The notes beneath the pieces were generated by a model. That model saw only the letters and a list, made by a program, of their open reading frames with translations. It searched no databases and was not told where the DNA came from. From Fragilariopsis cylindrus CCMP1102 (lineage: Eukaryota; Bacillariophyta; Bacillariophyceae; Bacillariales; Bacillariaceae): a DNA stretch of 64,000 nt. The translations under genes were made by a program, and so were the position numbers. Positions 63,828 through 64,000 of this stretch are shown here, piece by piece; within the stretch, counting starts at the first letter, position 1, and the number at the start of each line of letters is the position of its first letter. The DNA is taken from positions 62,001 through 126,000 of the forward strand of contig FMBT01000359.1 in assembly GCA_900095095.1 (NCBI GenBank), read 5' to 3'.

Positions 63828-64000
63828 TTAGCAGTCCGTCTTCCTTCTTTTATTAGAATCCGATTCTTTTTCTTCCTGATCTTTTGCTGCTTCTTCTTCT
63901 TCGTTACTAATTATTTGGATCCGTGATAATCCTGACACAGCTTTCGGCAATCGGAAACTAACACAGTACATATTTTTATTTGGTGCCACATCCCGTACCG
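63828..64000 (-). CDS. 3' end of an unidentified gene
   Basis: Read on the minus strand from the window edge, an open frame runs for 57 codons to a TAA at 63830-63828. The visible C-terminus is NMYCVSFRLPKAVSGLSRIQ, then an acidic/basic disordered tail (EEEEAAKDQEEKESDS, then KRRKTDC). The structured-to-disordered composition and the absence of stops fit a real C-terminus. The basic tail KRRK could be a nuclear signal. Too little is present to name the family. Confidence 0.5.
   Translation of the reverse strand, partial: VRDVAPNKNMYCVSFRLPKAVSGLSRIQIISNEEEEAAKDQEEKESDSNKRRKTDC

Overview
The window looks like nuclear DNA of a diatom, probably a pennate one. At least five genes (5037, 42101, 46517, 48804, 54421 or 58778, depending on strictness) begin with a signal peptide that ends in an ASAF-type junction, the signature of import into a secondary, four-membrane plastid. 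Other diatom-like traits are the DUF6824 protein, a CoDi-type Ty1/copia element, a plastid PDS/fibrillin set, short spliceosomal introns (about 45-300 nt), and frequent Ser, Asp, Asn and Gln tracts written by trinucleotide repeats. I cannot name the species from sequence alone.

Layout. 1-8 kb: the 5' end of a secreted protein, an alpha-kinase, a multi-exon PH-like low-complexity protein, a plastid membrane protein of unknown function, and FolD. 8-17 kb is the repeat-rich part: a decayed retroelement, a foldback element full of AAGCGGGTA motifs, an 84-bp tandem array, a six-exon secreted S41-type protease with a GPI-like tail, and a decayed Ty1/copia fragment. 17-28 kb: a DUF6824 regulator, a CAX Ca2+/H+ exchanger, three small inverted-repeat (MITE-like) elements, an ionotropic glutamate receptor, and an Iwr1-like protein with ankyrin-type repeats. 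28.4-34.5 kb: a whole-looking Ty1/copia element with 394-bp LTRs that look identical and a TCTTG target duplication. 35-64 kb is gene-dense: a GUCD1-like protein, two members of one membrane-protein family in inverted orientation flanking nicotinate phosphoribosyltransferase and a fibrillin, then a plastid metallophosphoesterase, phytoene desaturase, a small membrane protein, a disordered protein with a sideroflexin-like stub, a plastid GDT1 transporter, a fused plastid pyruvate dehydrogenase E1 alpha-beta, a thiolase-like protein, a sideroflexin, and the 3' end of one more gene.

There is no operon and no single pathway. Several products serve the plastid (carotenoid desaturation, plastoglobule/thylakoid lipid binding, Mn/Ca transport, acetyl-CoA supply) or cation and signalling traffic (CAX, iGluR, alpha-kinase). 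The most unusual whole-window property is orientation: 20 of 23 adjacent gene pairs lie on opposite strands. The most interesting single loci are the fused PDH E1 whose 56-nt first exon I recovered, the sideroflexin with a secretory-type N-terminus plus its nearby stub relative, and the foldback/MITE cluster. I found no convincing evidence of an entirely new biological system. Exon borders were placed by hand from GT-AG sites and frame continuity. No RNA gene or CRISPR array was recognised.
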